From assembly GCA_024226315.1 (NCBI GenBank), contig JAAELT010000186.1, forward strand, positions 1 to 64,000: a DNA stretch of 64,000 nt, in the 5' to 3' direction. Made by a program: the position numbers and the translations under genes. This document shows, piece by piece, positions 1 to 7,714 of this stretch (the first letter of the stretch is position 1; every line of letters starts with the position of its first letter). The DNA comes from a bacterium (GTDB lineage Bacteria > Acidobacteriota > Thermoanaerobaculia > Multivoradales > J023). Below the pieces are notes generated by a model. It had not been told where the DNA came from and made no database searches. It saw only the letters and a program-made list of their open reading frames with translations.

Positions 1-1
1 C

Positions 2-769
2 CACATTCCCGACCGCGCCCACTGCTTTGTCACCGACGTCACGGGCGGCATCGGCCAGCTCAACGTGCAAGGCCCCCGATCGCGCGAGCTGGTGCAATCC
101 ATCACCTCGGCGGATCTATCAAACGAGGCCTTCCCCTTCCGCACCGCGCGCGAGATCGACGTCGGCTTTGCGCGTGTGCTGTGTACCCGCATCACATACG
201 TGGGCGAGCTCGGCTACGAGCTGTGCATCCCTTCGGAGCAGGCCGTGCACGTCTACGACCGCGTCGCCCTGGCGGGCAGGAGTTTCGGCCTGCGCCATGC
301 CGGGCTCAGAGCCCTGGGCAGCCTACGCATGGAAAAGGCCTATCGCGACTACGGCCACGACCTCGACAACACCGACGATGCCTACGAGACGGGTCTCGGG
401 ATGTTCGTGGATCTGGACAAGCCGGACTTTCTCGGCAAGGCCTACTGCGCCCTAAAGAAGGCTCGAGGGCCCGCCTACACACGACGTATGGTGCAGGTGC
501 TGGTCATGGACCCCGAGCCGCTCCTCTACCACGCCGAGGTCATTCATCGAAATGGCAAGGCGGTCGGCTACGTCCGCGCGGCGAGCTACGGTTTCACTCT
601 CGGTGGCGCCGTGGGTCTGGCCATGATCGAGGCGGACGAGCCCATCACCAGGGCCTGGCTGAGAGCGGGTGACTGGGAGATCGACGTCGCCGGCAAGCGC
701 TACCCGCTGCGGGTGGGCCTGGCCCAGCGTGCGATGTATGACCCGAAGCTGAAGAAGGTCCGGGTTTAG
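2..769 (+). CDS. GcvT-like folate-binding protein, C-terminal part (5' end outside window)
   Basis: The reading frame is open from the first bases of the window, so the gene starts upstream and only about 255 codons are visible. The visible part matches the aminomethyltransferase (GcvT) fold found alone or as the C-terminal half of sarcosine/dimethylglycine dehydrogenases. Typical elements are VTGGIGQLNVQGP near the start, the ITYVGELGYELCIP strand-turn, LRALGSLRMEKAYRDYGHDL, and the C-terminal GcvT barrel ending AMYDPKLKKVR. Members of this family transfer a one-carbon unit to tetrahydrofolate. The DMGDH/SARDH-like ending suggests an FAD-dependent N-terminal half upstream, but this cannot be seen. 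Followed after 51 bp by an ATPase gene in the same direction. Confidence 0.8.
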   Translation, partial: HIPDRAHCFVTDVTGGIGQLNVQGPRSRELVQSITSADLSNEAFPFRTAREIDVGFARVLCTRITYVGELGYELCIPSEQAVHVYDRVALAGRSFGLRHAGLRALGSLRMEKAYRDYGHDLDNTDDAYETGLGMFVDLDKPDFLGKAYCALKKARGPAYTRRMVQVLVMDPEPLLYHAEVIHRNGKAVGYVRAASYGFTLGGAVGLAMIEADEPITRAWLRAGDWEIDVAGKRYPLRVGLAQRAMYDPKLKKVRV

Positions 770-787
770 TTAGCCTAGCCTAAGCTG

Positions 788-812
788 GTTAGTCTAATCT
801 GCTTAGACTAAC
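788..812. promoter_or_regulatory. 10-bp perfect inverted repeat just upstream of the DUF234 ATPase
   Basis: GTTAGTCTAA, a 5-nt spacer, then TTAGACTAAC, ending 8 bp before the ATG at 821. It lies in an AT-rich 50-bp stretch full of CTAG/TTAG words, unlike the surrounding GC-rich DNA. There is no T-run, so a terminator is less likely than an operator or RNA hairpin over the ribosome binding region. No clear Shine-Dalgarno is visible between the repeat and the ATG. Confidence 0.5.
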
Positions 813-820
813 ATAGGGCA

Positions 821-2275
821 ATGCAGAGATTCGTCGGTCGCCGCCGGGAGCTGGAAGAGCTCGACGCCGCACCGGGCTCAGGAGAGGCTCGTTTCCTCCT
901 GGTCTATGGCCGGCGCCGGGTCGGCAAGACCACCCTCGTGTTGCACTGGGCGGAGCGCAGCGGCCGACCGTTCCTCTACTGGGTCGCCACCCGGGACACG
1001 CCGGCCCAGCTCCGGGCTGACTTCGGACGCGCGCTGTGGTCGTGGGCCTATCCGGACAGTGGTGCAACGCCCCGCTTCGACAGCTGGCGGGGAATCTTCG
1101 AAGCCGCTGCACCCCTGCTCGAGCGGCCGCCCAGCGAGGATCGGCAGCCCGGCCCGGCAATCCTGATCCTCGACGAGTTCTCCTACGCGACCGACTCGGA
1201 CCCTGCCCTGCCCTCCAACCTCCAGGCGGCGTGGGACCATCTCTTCCGGCCACGGGGGATCACGGTCGTGCTCACCGGCTCGCACATCGGTACGATGACC
1301 TCGCTGACGGCTTACAACGCGCCCCTGTATGGGCGCTTCACCGGCCAGCTGCCGGTCAAGCCCCTGCTCTTTCCGGTACTCAGGGAGTTCCTCCCCCGCT
1401 ATTCCACCGCCGAGCGCGTGGCGGTCCACGCCGTCGCCGGCGGCGTCCCGGCGTACCTCGAGCGCTTCGACGACGGCAAGTCAGTCGGCGCCAACATCCA
1501 GCGTCTCTTCGTGCGCCGCACCGGCATGTTCCGCAGCGAGCCCTTCCTGCTCATCGGCGACGTCGTCCGCCGGGAAACGCAGACCTACGAGGCGTTGCTC
1601 AAGGCCGTCGCCTCCGGGCTCCATACCCCGACGGAGATCGGCAAGGCCCTGGATCTGACGCCGTCATACCTCAGCCCCTACTTCAAGCAGCTCGAATCGC
1701 TCCAGCTTCTCGAACGCCGGCTGCCGGCGACCGTGCCGCCGAAGAAGCGGCGGGCGAGCCGCAAGGGCCGCTATCACCTATCCGATCCCTATCTGCGCTT
1801 CTACTTCCGCTTCATCGCGCCCCACTTGCACCTGGTCGAGCAGGAGCTGACCGGCATCCTCTGGCAACGCATCCGTGAGCAGTTTCGGGCCTTTGTCGGG
1901 CTCACCGCCTTCGAAGACCTGTGCCGGCAATGGACCCTTGCCCAGGCCCGCGCCGGCCGTCTCCCTCTGGCCCCGGAGCTGGTCGGCAGCCACTGGGCCA
2001 GAGACGTCCAGGTCGACGTCGTCGCGGTCGACTGGCACGAGAAGGCGATCCTCCTGGGCGAGTGCAAGTGGGGGGCCGGCCGCGTCGGACGCGCGGTGCT
2101 CAGAGAGCTTCAGAAGAAGACCGGCAAAGTCGTGCCGGGAGAAGATTGGCACGTTCACTACGCCGTGTTCTCCCGCGGTGGCTTCACCGACGCCGCGTGT
2201 AGGTCGGGGGAAGAGGTCGGCGCGGATCTGGTCGATCTGGAGAAGCTGGAGCTCGGGCTGAATGAGGAGCAGTGA
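821..2275 (+). CDS. Archaeal-type AAA ATPase with C-terminal DUF234 nuclease-like domain
   Basis: 484 aa. The N-terminal P-loop is GRRRVGKTT (about residue 30), followed by a Walker B-like AILILDEFSY (about residue 116) and a sensor LTGSHIG, as in the archaeal ATPase family PF01637. A winged-helix segment (TPTEIGKALDLTPSYLSPYF, about residues 268-290) precedes the C-terminal DUF234 region. There, DVVAVDWHEKAILLGECKWG looks like the D...ExK core of a PD-(D/E)XK nuclease fold. The family is widespread, mobile and functionally poorly defined. Some members have been suggested to act in defence or as DNA-binding regulators. The ATG at 821 is the only start in frame that keeps the conserved FVGRRRELEEL opening. 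The inverted repeat just upstream may be its operator. Confidence 0.85.
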   Translation: MQRFVGRRRELEELDAAPGSGEARFLLVYGRRRVGKTTLVLHWAERSGRPFLYWVATRDTPAQLRADFGRALWSWAYPDSGATPRFDSWRGIFEAAAPLLERPPSEDRQPGPAILILDEFSYATDSDPALPSNLQAAWDHLFRPRGITVVLTGSHIGTMTSLTAYNAPLYGRFTGQLPVKPLLFPVLREFLPRYSTAERVAVHAVAGGVPAYLERFDDGKSVGANIQRLFVRRTGMFRSEPFLLIGDVVRRETQTYEALLKAVASGLHTPTEIGKALDLTPSYLSPYFKQLESLQLLERRLPATVPPKKRRASRKGRYHLSDPYLRFYFRFIAPHLHLVEQELTGILWQRIREQFRAFVGLTAFEDLCRQWTLAQARAGRLPLAPELVGSHWARDVQVDVVAVDWHEKAILLGECKWGAGRVGRAVLRELQKKTGKVVPGEDWHVHYAVFSRGGFTDAACRSGEEVGADLVDLEKLELGLNEEQ

Positions 2276-2327
2276 GTGACCCGAACCATTGGCCTGGCTA
2301 AGCCGTAAACTCCCCAGGAGTCCTGCA

Positions 2328-4535
2328 ATGCGAACCGCCTGCCTCTTCCTGACCATCGCGCTCTGTGCGTCCCTTTCCGCGCAAGCCAAGACGATCGCCA
2401 TCGACGTTCCGGCTGGCACAGAGGAGATCGCGGAGTCGCTACGCAGCGACGGTTGGCTCCAGTGGCTCCTGGGGCGCGAGGAGGGGCCGAAGATCGAGAT
2501 CGGGCCGGGGGCGCGGGGGGACGCGGAGATCTATGTCCGGCTGCTGCCGGTGGACGAGTCGGTCTCGGAGCACCTGGCCGGGCTGCCCGTCCGATTTGAC
2601 AGCGGCGCCCTGGAGCTGGACGGCACGGCGTACGGCGATCCGGGGCTCACCCTGGCGGTACGGCTGCCGCGGGCGGAGAAGCGGACGTGGCTGGTGACGG
2701 GGGCGCGGCCTGATCACATCCTTGGGTTGGTGCGCCTGGTGTTGCTGAAGGAAGCCGGGGCGCGGATCTGGGGTCGGGACGACCAGCCGTTCGACTATCT
2801 GCTGCGCGAGACCGCGTGGCTCGAGCGCAGCGGTGTGTGGCGGGCGACGGCCGAGGGCTTCGAGGTTGACCACGACGGCGAGCGCGACGATTTCACCGCC
2901 CGCGATGCGTACTACGGTGGGATGCGGACGGTCGCCGGCCGCGCGGTGGAGCTGCGGGCGACGGCGGAAGTCGCGGCGCGGCCGGAAGTGCGCGAGCTGG
3001 CGCGCCGGCTGGACGCCGCGGCGACGCGCATGGCGCGCCGGATTCCCCTGAAGCTGGAACGGCCGATCGAGGTGGTGATCGAGCGCGACCATCCGACCCA
3101 GGGACGCTATCTGGGCGAGATCGGCGAGGCGGTGCTCACGCCCGCCGGCAGTGTCCATCTCATCCTCCATCCGGACGACGAGCACGCGTACCTGCACGCG
3201 ATTGCCGGTGCGGTGCTCGCCCGAGCCGGGCTCGCCAAGGATCTGTCTCCCTGGATCCGCGAGGGGGCGGCACTGTGGCTCTCGGAGAGCTGGTACGGGC
3301 GCGACTGGCGGGCCTGGCTGCCGCGGATGGCGGCGGCGGGCGTGCTGCCGAGCGCCGAGCAACTGTTGGCCGCCGAGCGCCAGGACGACGGCTCGGCGCC
3401 GTTGTGGGCGCCGGTGGCGGCCAGCCTGGTGGATTCGGCGATGGGGGAGACCCTGAGCGCGAAGCTCGGCGCGCTACCGGGTGAGGCGGCGGCGCGGGCG
3501 CATCTGGCGCGGCTGGTGACTCTGGAGCTGAAGGCCGAGCTGCGCGACCCGGTCCGTGAGCTGCCGTTTCTGCGCGGCGTGTCCTTCGCCATGCTCAACC
3601 GTCTGGAGGGCGGCTACCACGCTCCGGTGGTCGACGAGCGGTACGCCCGTCTCGGGCGGCTCGGCGCCAACGCCGTGTCGGTGATGCCCTTCGCCTATCA
3701 ACGAGAGCCAGACGACCCCAAGCTGCATTTCCTCAACGACAGCCCGACCTCGGAGACCGATGTCGGCACGCTGTACGCGGCCCGCCGGGCACGCGCCGCC
3801 GGTATGAAGGTGCTGTGGAAGCCCCACATCTGGCTCTCGCACGACAGCTGGCCGGGGGAGATCGAGATGCGGAGCGAGGCTGACTGGGCGGCCTGGTTCG
3901 AGAGCTACCGGCGCTTCGCGGCCCACCACGCGCTGCTCGCCGAGTGGTCCGGCAGCGAGCTGTTCTCGATCGGCGTCGAGCTCGGCAAGACGCTCGAACG
4001 GGAGCGCGAGTGGCGCGAGCTGATCGCCACCGTGCGGCTGTTCTTCTCGGGCGCCGTCACCTACGCCGGCAACTGGCACGGGGACTACGACCGCGCGCCG
4101 TTCTGGGGCGAGCTGGACTTCGTCGGCGTCGACGCCTACTTTCCGCTGGCCTCGGGCGAAGACGTTGCTCCGGTCATGGTGACAAGAGGCGCTGAAGGGG
4201 TCGTCGAACGTCTACGGCAGGCGGCGGAACGCTTCGGCAAACCAGTGCTGTTGACCGAGGTCGGCTACGCCGCGCGCGCCGGAGCCTGGGTGGAACCGCA
4301 CGAGGAGGGCGGTACCTTCTCCGCCGAGCACCAGGCCCGGGCCTACGAGGCGCTCTTCGACGCTCTCGGCAAGCCGCCCTGGCTGGCCGGCGTCTTCACC
4401 TGGAAGGCGTTCAGCGCCGAACGAGGCAACCCCGAGCGGCCGGACTTTCGTTTCCTGGATCGACCCGCCGAAGCGGTGGTGCGGGACTACTTCGCGCCAC
4501 GCGACGAGGCCGCGACCCGGCACACCTCGAACTGA
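2328..4535 (+). CDS. Secreted GH113-like glycoside hydrolase with N-terminal degenerate peptidase-MA-like domain
   Basis: 735 aa from the ATG at 2328, chosen because it gives a clean signal peptide (MRTACLFLTIALCASLSAQA) and has CAGGAG 7-8 bases upstream. Residues about 370-725 form a TIM-barrel hydrolase resembling GH113 beta-mannanases: MKVLWKPHIWLS, an acid/base candidate in FSIGVELGKT (Glu about 551) and a nucleophile candidate in LLTEVGYA (Glu about 643). The N-terminal half (about residues 220-380) looks like a peptidase-MA/gluzincin module, with a helix EHAYLHAIAGAVL and a later WIREGAALWLSE. The HExxH zinc motif is absent, since HAIAG stands where HELAH would be. Substrate unknown. 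It acts outside the cytoplasmic membrane. Its stop abuts the convergent next gene (TGATCA). Confidence 0.75.
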   Translation: MRTACLFLTIALCASLSAQAKTIAIDVPAGTEEIAESLRSDGWLQWLLGREEGPKIEIGPGARGDAEIYVRLLPVDESVSEHLAGLPVRFDSGALELDGTAYGDPGLTLAVRLPRAEKRTWLVTGARPDHILGLVRLVLLKEAGARIWGRDDQPFDYLLRETAWLERSGVWRATAEGFEVDHDGERDDFTARDAYYGGMRTVAGRAVELRATAEVAARPEVRELARRLDAAATRMARRIPLKLERPIEVVIERDHPTQGRYLGEIGEAVLTPAGSVHLILHPDDEHAYLHAIAGAVLARAGLAKDLSPWIREGAALWLSESWYGRDWRAWLPRMAAAGVLPSAEQLLAAERQDDGSAPLWAPVAASLVDSAMGETLSAKLGALPGEAAARAHLARLVTLELKAELRDPVRELPFLRGVSFAMLNRLEGGYHAPVVDERYARLGRLGANAVSVMPFAYQREPDDPKLHFLNDSPTSETDVGTLYAARRARAAGMKVLWKPHIWLSHDSWPGEIEMRSEADWAAWFESYRRFAAHHALLAEWSGSELFSIGVELGKTLEREREWRELIATVRLFFSGAVTYAGNWHGDYDRAPFWGELDFVGVDAYFPLASGEDVAPVMVTRGAEGVVERLRQAAERFGKPVLLTEVGYAARAGAWVEPHEEGGTFSAEHQARAYEALFDALGKPPWLAGVFTWKAFSAERGNPERPDFRFLDRPAEAVVRDYFAPRDEAATRHTSN

Positions 4536-5303
4536 TCACCGCAACCCCCGCAGGCGAATGTCCTTCAGGGTCACGGTCGAGACGTGCCGCATCTCGTCGC
4601 GCACGAAGGCCGGATCGACCTGATCCACCGAGAGCCCCGGCCCGTCGACGCCGAGGTTCTCCTGGTCGAAGAACATCACGCCGCCGACGCGGCGATGATT
4701 CGTCGCGCGGCGGAACCGCAGGCCGCCGCCGTCGTCGTCATAGGAGTAGGCGAAGAGCTCCAGGCGCGCGCTGTCGGGATCGAACCAGTAGACGTACTCG
4801 TCGACCGCGTCGGTGCTGGCGCCGGGCTCGAAGGTCACCTTCACCTTGTGCAGCTTCCGGCCGTCCCAGTCCACGACGCCCAGGTCCTGTTTGTAGACGC
4901 CGGGGTCGTTGAGCCGATAGGGCAGGAAACTGAAGTAGACGCGGGCCATTGCCCAGTCGCGGTAACGTTGCTCTCCGGCGGTGTCGAGGGTCAGCTCCTC
5001 GCCGTCGCGCCGTGCCGTCACCGTCTCGCTGGTCGACACCACCTCGAGTCGGGCGCCCCTCGATGTGCCCGAGACGGCGTAGTAGAAGTGGCCGAGCTTG
5101 CGGCGGGCCAGGACGTGGAAGCAGCCGGACTTCGAGCACACGTCGAGCTCCGCCTCGCTGCTGTCGTAGAATCCGCCGCCGTGGTGGGCGATCGCGCGAT
5201 CGACGATGTCGAGTCGGTCGGTGGGTGCCGAAGCGCAGGCCGGCGACGCCGCGACGACGAGTAACGACAGGATCCAGAACAGCGATCTGATGGAACACTT
5301 CAT
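4536..5303 (-). CDS. DUF6503-like secreted protein
   Basis: 255 aa. The start at 5303 is chosen for the signal peptide MKCSIRSLFWILSLLVVAAS, followed by a possible lipobox-like PAC at the cleavage region. The mature part opens with DIVDRAIAHHGG, the hallmark start of DUF6503 proteins. It then reads as a beta-rich outer-membrane or periplasmic lipid-carrier-like fold (DEYVYWFDPDSARLELFAYS, GGVMFFDQENLGVDGP). The family has no defined reaction, and similarity to LolA-type folds is an inference. It is divergent from the ADP-ribosylglycohydrolase (82 bp between starts) and convergent with the GH113-like gene. Confidence 0.6.
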   Translation of the reverse strand: MKCSIRSLFWILSLLVVAASPACASAPTDRLDIVDRAIAHHGGGFYDSSEAELDVCSKSGCFHVLARRKLGHFYYAVSGTSRGARLEVVSTSETVTARRDGEELTLDTAGEQRYRDWAMARVYFSFLPYRLNDPGVYKQDLGVVDWDGRKLHKVKVTFEPGASTDAVDEYVYWFDPDSARLELFAYSYDDDGGGLRFRRATNHRRVGGVMFFDQENLGVDGPGLSVDQVDPAFVRDEMRHVSTVTLKDIRLRGLR

Positions 5304-5385
5304 GGCGAGATAGTACACTCTTCGCGTCGGCCCAAGATCGCCGGCCGGGAGCGAGCGACGTAGGGATCGCGGACTTGAAGGAGCA

Positions 5386-6348
5386 ATGATGGACCGCGTG
5401 GTAGGAGCCATGCTGGGGTTGGCATGCGGCGACGCACTCGGCGCGCCGATCGAGTTCATGGATCAGCTGACCGTGCGCCGCCGCTACGGCAAGCTCACGG
5501 AAATGATCGGTGGCGGCCCGTGGCAAGCTGGTGAATGGACCGACGACACGGGTACGACGCTGTGCGTCGCCGAAGGGATCCTCGAGGACGCGAACGATCC
5601 GTTGCCCGCTGTCGGCCGCCGGCTCCTCGCCTGGTCCGAGAGCGCCAAGGTCGCCGGCCCGACGGTGAGCGCCGCGCTAGCGAATTACCGTCACGGCGGC
5701 GATTGGGTCCAGGCCTCGCGCACCACGCCCCAGGCCAAGGCCGGCCGCGCGACCGGCAACGGCTCCCTCATGCGCTCGCTGCCGGTGGCCCTGGCCTATG
5801 CGGAGTCGGCGAAGCTGCTGGTCGAGAGCGCCCGCCTCTCGGCGCTGACCCACTGGGATTCCCAGGCCGAAGTCTGCGCGGCGGTGTACTGCCTCTGGGT
5901 CCGAGGGCTGGTCGAGGGTTCGAGTGTCGAAAGTGCCTGGGCCGCCGCCCTTTCGGGCGCCCGGCACATGGCCGCCGTCGGCAGCCTGTCGCCCGAGACG
6001 CCCGGCCCGGTGCCCTTGCCGGATTCGTTCTGGCGGCGACTCGAAGGGGTGACGACCCGGCGCTACGAGGATCTTCAGAGCTCGGGCTACGCCGGCTACT
6101 GCGTGGAGTGTCTGGAAGCCGCGGCCTGGTGCTGCCTGAACGCGGAGGGCGCGGAGCAGGCGATACTCGACGCGGTCAATCTCGCCGGCGTCTCGGACAC
6201 CATCGGTGCTCTGGCCGGCGGTGCTGCGGGCGCCCGGTGGGGCACAGGCGCGCTGCCGGACCGCTGGTTGGAGAAGCTCGCCGAGCGTGAGCGAATCGAG
6301 AAGACGGGTCACGGCCTCGCCCGGCTGCGCGCGTCGCTGGGCGGTTGA
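5386..6348 (+). CDS. ADP-ribosylglycohydrolase family protein (DraG/ARH type)
   Basis: 320 aa. Hallmarks: GLACGDALGAPIEFM at the N terminus, WTDDT (metal-binding Asp pair, about residues 51-55), GNGSLMRSLPVAL (about residue 125), LSALTHWDS, and the C-terminal VSDTIGALAGGAAGARWG with the second metal-binding Asp. These fit the dinuclear-metal hydrolases that remove ADP-ribose from arginine, serine or nucleic acids. Start at the first of two adjacent ATGs with AAGGAGCA upstream. It is cytoplasmic. No cognate ADP-ribosyltransferase is visible nearby, so a role in reversing self-modification or another hydrolysis is open. Confidence 0.9.
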   Translation: MMDRVVGAMLGLACGDALGAPIEFMDQLTVRRRYGKLTEMIGGGPWQAGEWTDDTGTTLCVAEGILEDANDPLPAVGRRLLAWSESAKVAGPTVSAALANYRHGGDWVQASRTTPQAKAGRATGNGSLMRSLPVALAYAESAKLLVESARLSALTHWDSQAEVCAAVYCLWVRGLVEGSSVESAWAAALSGARHMAAVGSLSPETPGPVPLPDSFWRRLEGVTTRRYEDLQSSGYAGYCVECLEAAAWCCLNAEGAEQAILDAVNLAGVSDTIGALAGGAAGARWGTGALPDRWLEKLAERERIEKTGHGLARLRASLGG

Positions 6349-6367
6349 AGACGGCCGGTGAGCTCTC

Positions 6368-6985
6368 ATGTCCTGGTTCGATGATCCGGTGGCGGCAGCT
6401 CTCGCACTGCCGCCGCTCGTGCTGCCGCTGTTCGTCTTCGCCTCGGCGCTGATCGAATACGTCTTTCCCCCGTACTGGGGCGACACCTTCATGCTGGTCG
6501 GCTTCTTTCTAGCCGGGCAGGGGGCGATGTCGCCGCCGGTGGCTTTCGCCGCCGCCTTCAGCGGTAGCGTGGTCGGCTCGATCGTCGCCTATCAGCTCGG
6601 GCGGCGATACGGCCTGGCGCTGGTGCGGCGGGTGTCGGCGCGCCGCCAGCAGGTATCGCGTGGACGGCTCCGCGATCTCTTCAGGAGGTTCGGCAAGAAG
6701 CTCCTGATGGTCAACCGGTTCCTGCCCGTCGTCCGCGGCTTCCTGCTCTACGGCGCCGGAGCGCTCAAGCTGCCTTTCCGGCCGGTGATCCTCTACTGCA
6801 CGGTGAGCAATCTGCTGTTCGTCGGTTTGTTGATGTCGTTGGGGCTCTGGACCGCCGGTTCCTGGACCGAGATCCAGGAGAGCTTCCAGCATTCGAACCG
6901 CCTGATCGGCGGAGCCGTCCTGGCCGCGGTGGCGGCCTGGGCGGCGGTGACGCTGTGGCGGCTGCGGCGCGCGCCGCAGAGCTAG
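6368..6985 (+). CDS. DedA/VTT-domain integral membrane protein
   Basis: 205 aa with about five hydrophobic segments. It has the DedA signature EYVFPPYWGDTFMLVGFFLA, GSVVGSIVAYQLGRRYG, and the conserved re-entrant segment NRFLPVVRGFLLYGAGALKL containing the two essential arginines. Members of this family are linked to undecaprenyl-phosphate or phospholipid translocation across the inner membrane. It lies 20 bp after the ADP-ribosylglycohydrolase and is probably co-transcribed with it. Its stop codon shares the CTAG tetramer at 6982-6985 with the stop of the convergent next gene. Confidence 0.88.
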   Translation: MSWFDDPVAAALALPPLVLPLFVFASALIEYVFPPYWGDTFMLVGFFLAGQGAMSPPVAFAAAFSGSVVGSIVAYQLGRRYGLALVRRVSARRQQVSRGRLRDLFRRFGKKLLMVNRFLPVVRGFLLYGAGALKLPFRPVILYCTVSNLLFVGLLMSLGLWTAGSWTEIQESFQHSNRLIGGAVLAAVAAWAAVTLWRLRRAPQS

Positions 6986-7566
6986 TGAATCTCGTCCGAC
7001 CCGCGGGTCATCACCACGCCTGAACGGGCGAGGGTTTCGGCGTCGCGCCTGCTACCGGACAGCATCCACTTTTCGTAGAGCCGCAGCATGTCGCTGTCGG
7101 TCAGGCCGCAGCTCTCACTCACTTCATTGAGTACGTCGACGAAACGGCCGAAGTTGGTGGCGAGCTCCTCGAACAGGGTCGCACCCTCCGGCGAGCGGCA
7201 CGATCCGGCGACGGTCGAGTAGGCGCAGCCGCCGAGCTTGCCGTAGTAGTCGACGTCGACCGGCTGGTTCCTGACGCTGTCGGAGAACACGCCGCAGATG
7301 AAGAGCGCAAGGTCGCCGGACAGCTTGAGGAGCGTGAACCGGCGCATGCCGTCGGCGGAGACGGCGGTGAGGAAGATCTCGGCCAGCGGCCGGTCGGGCG
7401 CGATCTCGGCATGGGAGTAGAGCTGCCGCGGGCGGACGAAGCCGTCGAGGAGCTGAACGAGGTACTCCGCCGAGCCCGGGCTCGACCGGACCTTCTGATG
7501 ATCCATGGCCTCGGCGACCAGCTCTCCAAAGAGCTCTGTCGGCGTTTCCGTATGGATCAGGCTCAC
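6982..7566 (-). CDS. Conserved hypothetical protein
   Basis: 194 aa with no signal peptide and no membrane segment, and I do not recognise a family. It looks like a soluble alpha/beta protein: IFLTAVSADGMRRFTLLKLS and DLALFICGVFSDSVR read as strands, and the C terminus is helical. A tail of GLTDSDMLRLYEKWMLSGS is followed by a short polar end. Codon use and GC content match the neighbours, so it is probably a real gene. It overlaps the DedA stop by four bases (CTAG) and is divergent from the protease gene. Confidence 0.6.
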   Translation of the reverse strand: MSLIHTETPTELFGELVAEAMDHQKVRSSPGSAEYLVQLLDGFVRPRQLYSHAEIAPDRPLAEIFLTAVSADGMRRFTLLKLSGDLALFICGVFSDSVRNQPVDVDYYGKLGGCAYSTVAGSCRSPEGATLFEELATNFGRFVDVLNEVSESCGLTDSDMLRLYEKWMLSGSRRDAETLARSGVVMTRGSDEIH

Positions 7567-7714
7567 TCGGTCAAGACCTCCCGCGGGCTGCGCATGGCCT
7601 CCAGCCGTGGCGGTGACAGGATATCATCATGCCCCCGATCGCGCCTCGCCGCGCTCGACGCGGCCCCGCGGTCGGGATATGCTGAGCAGCCAGACATCCA
7701 ACAGGGGAAACGAC

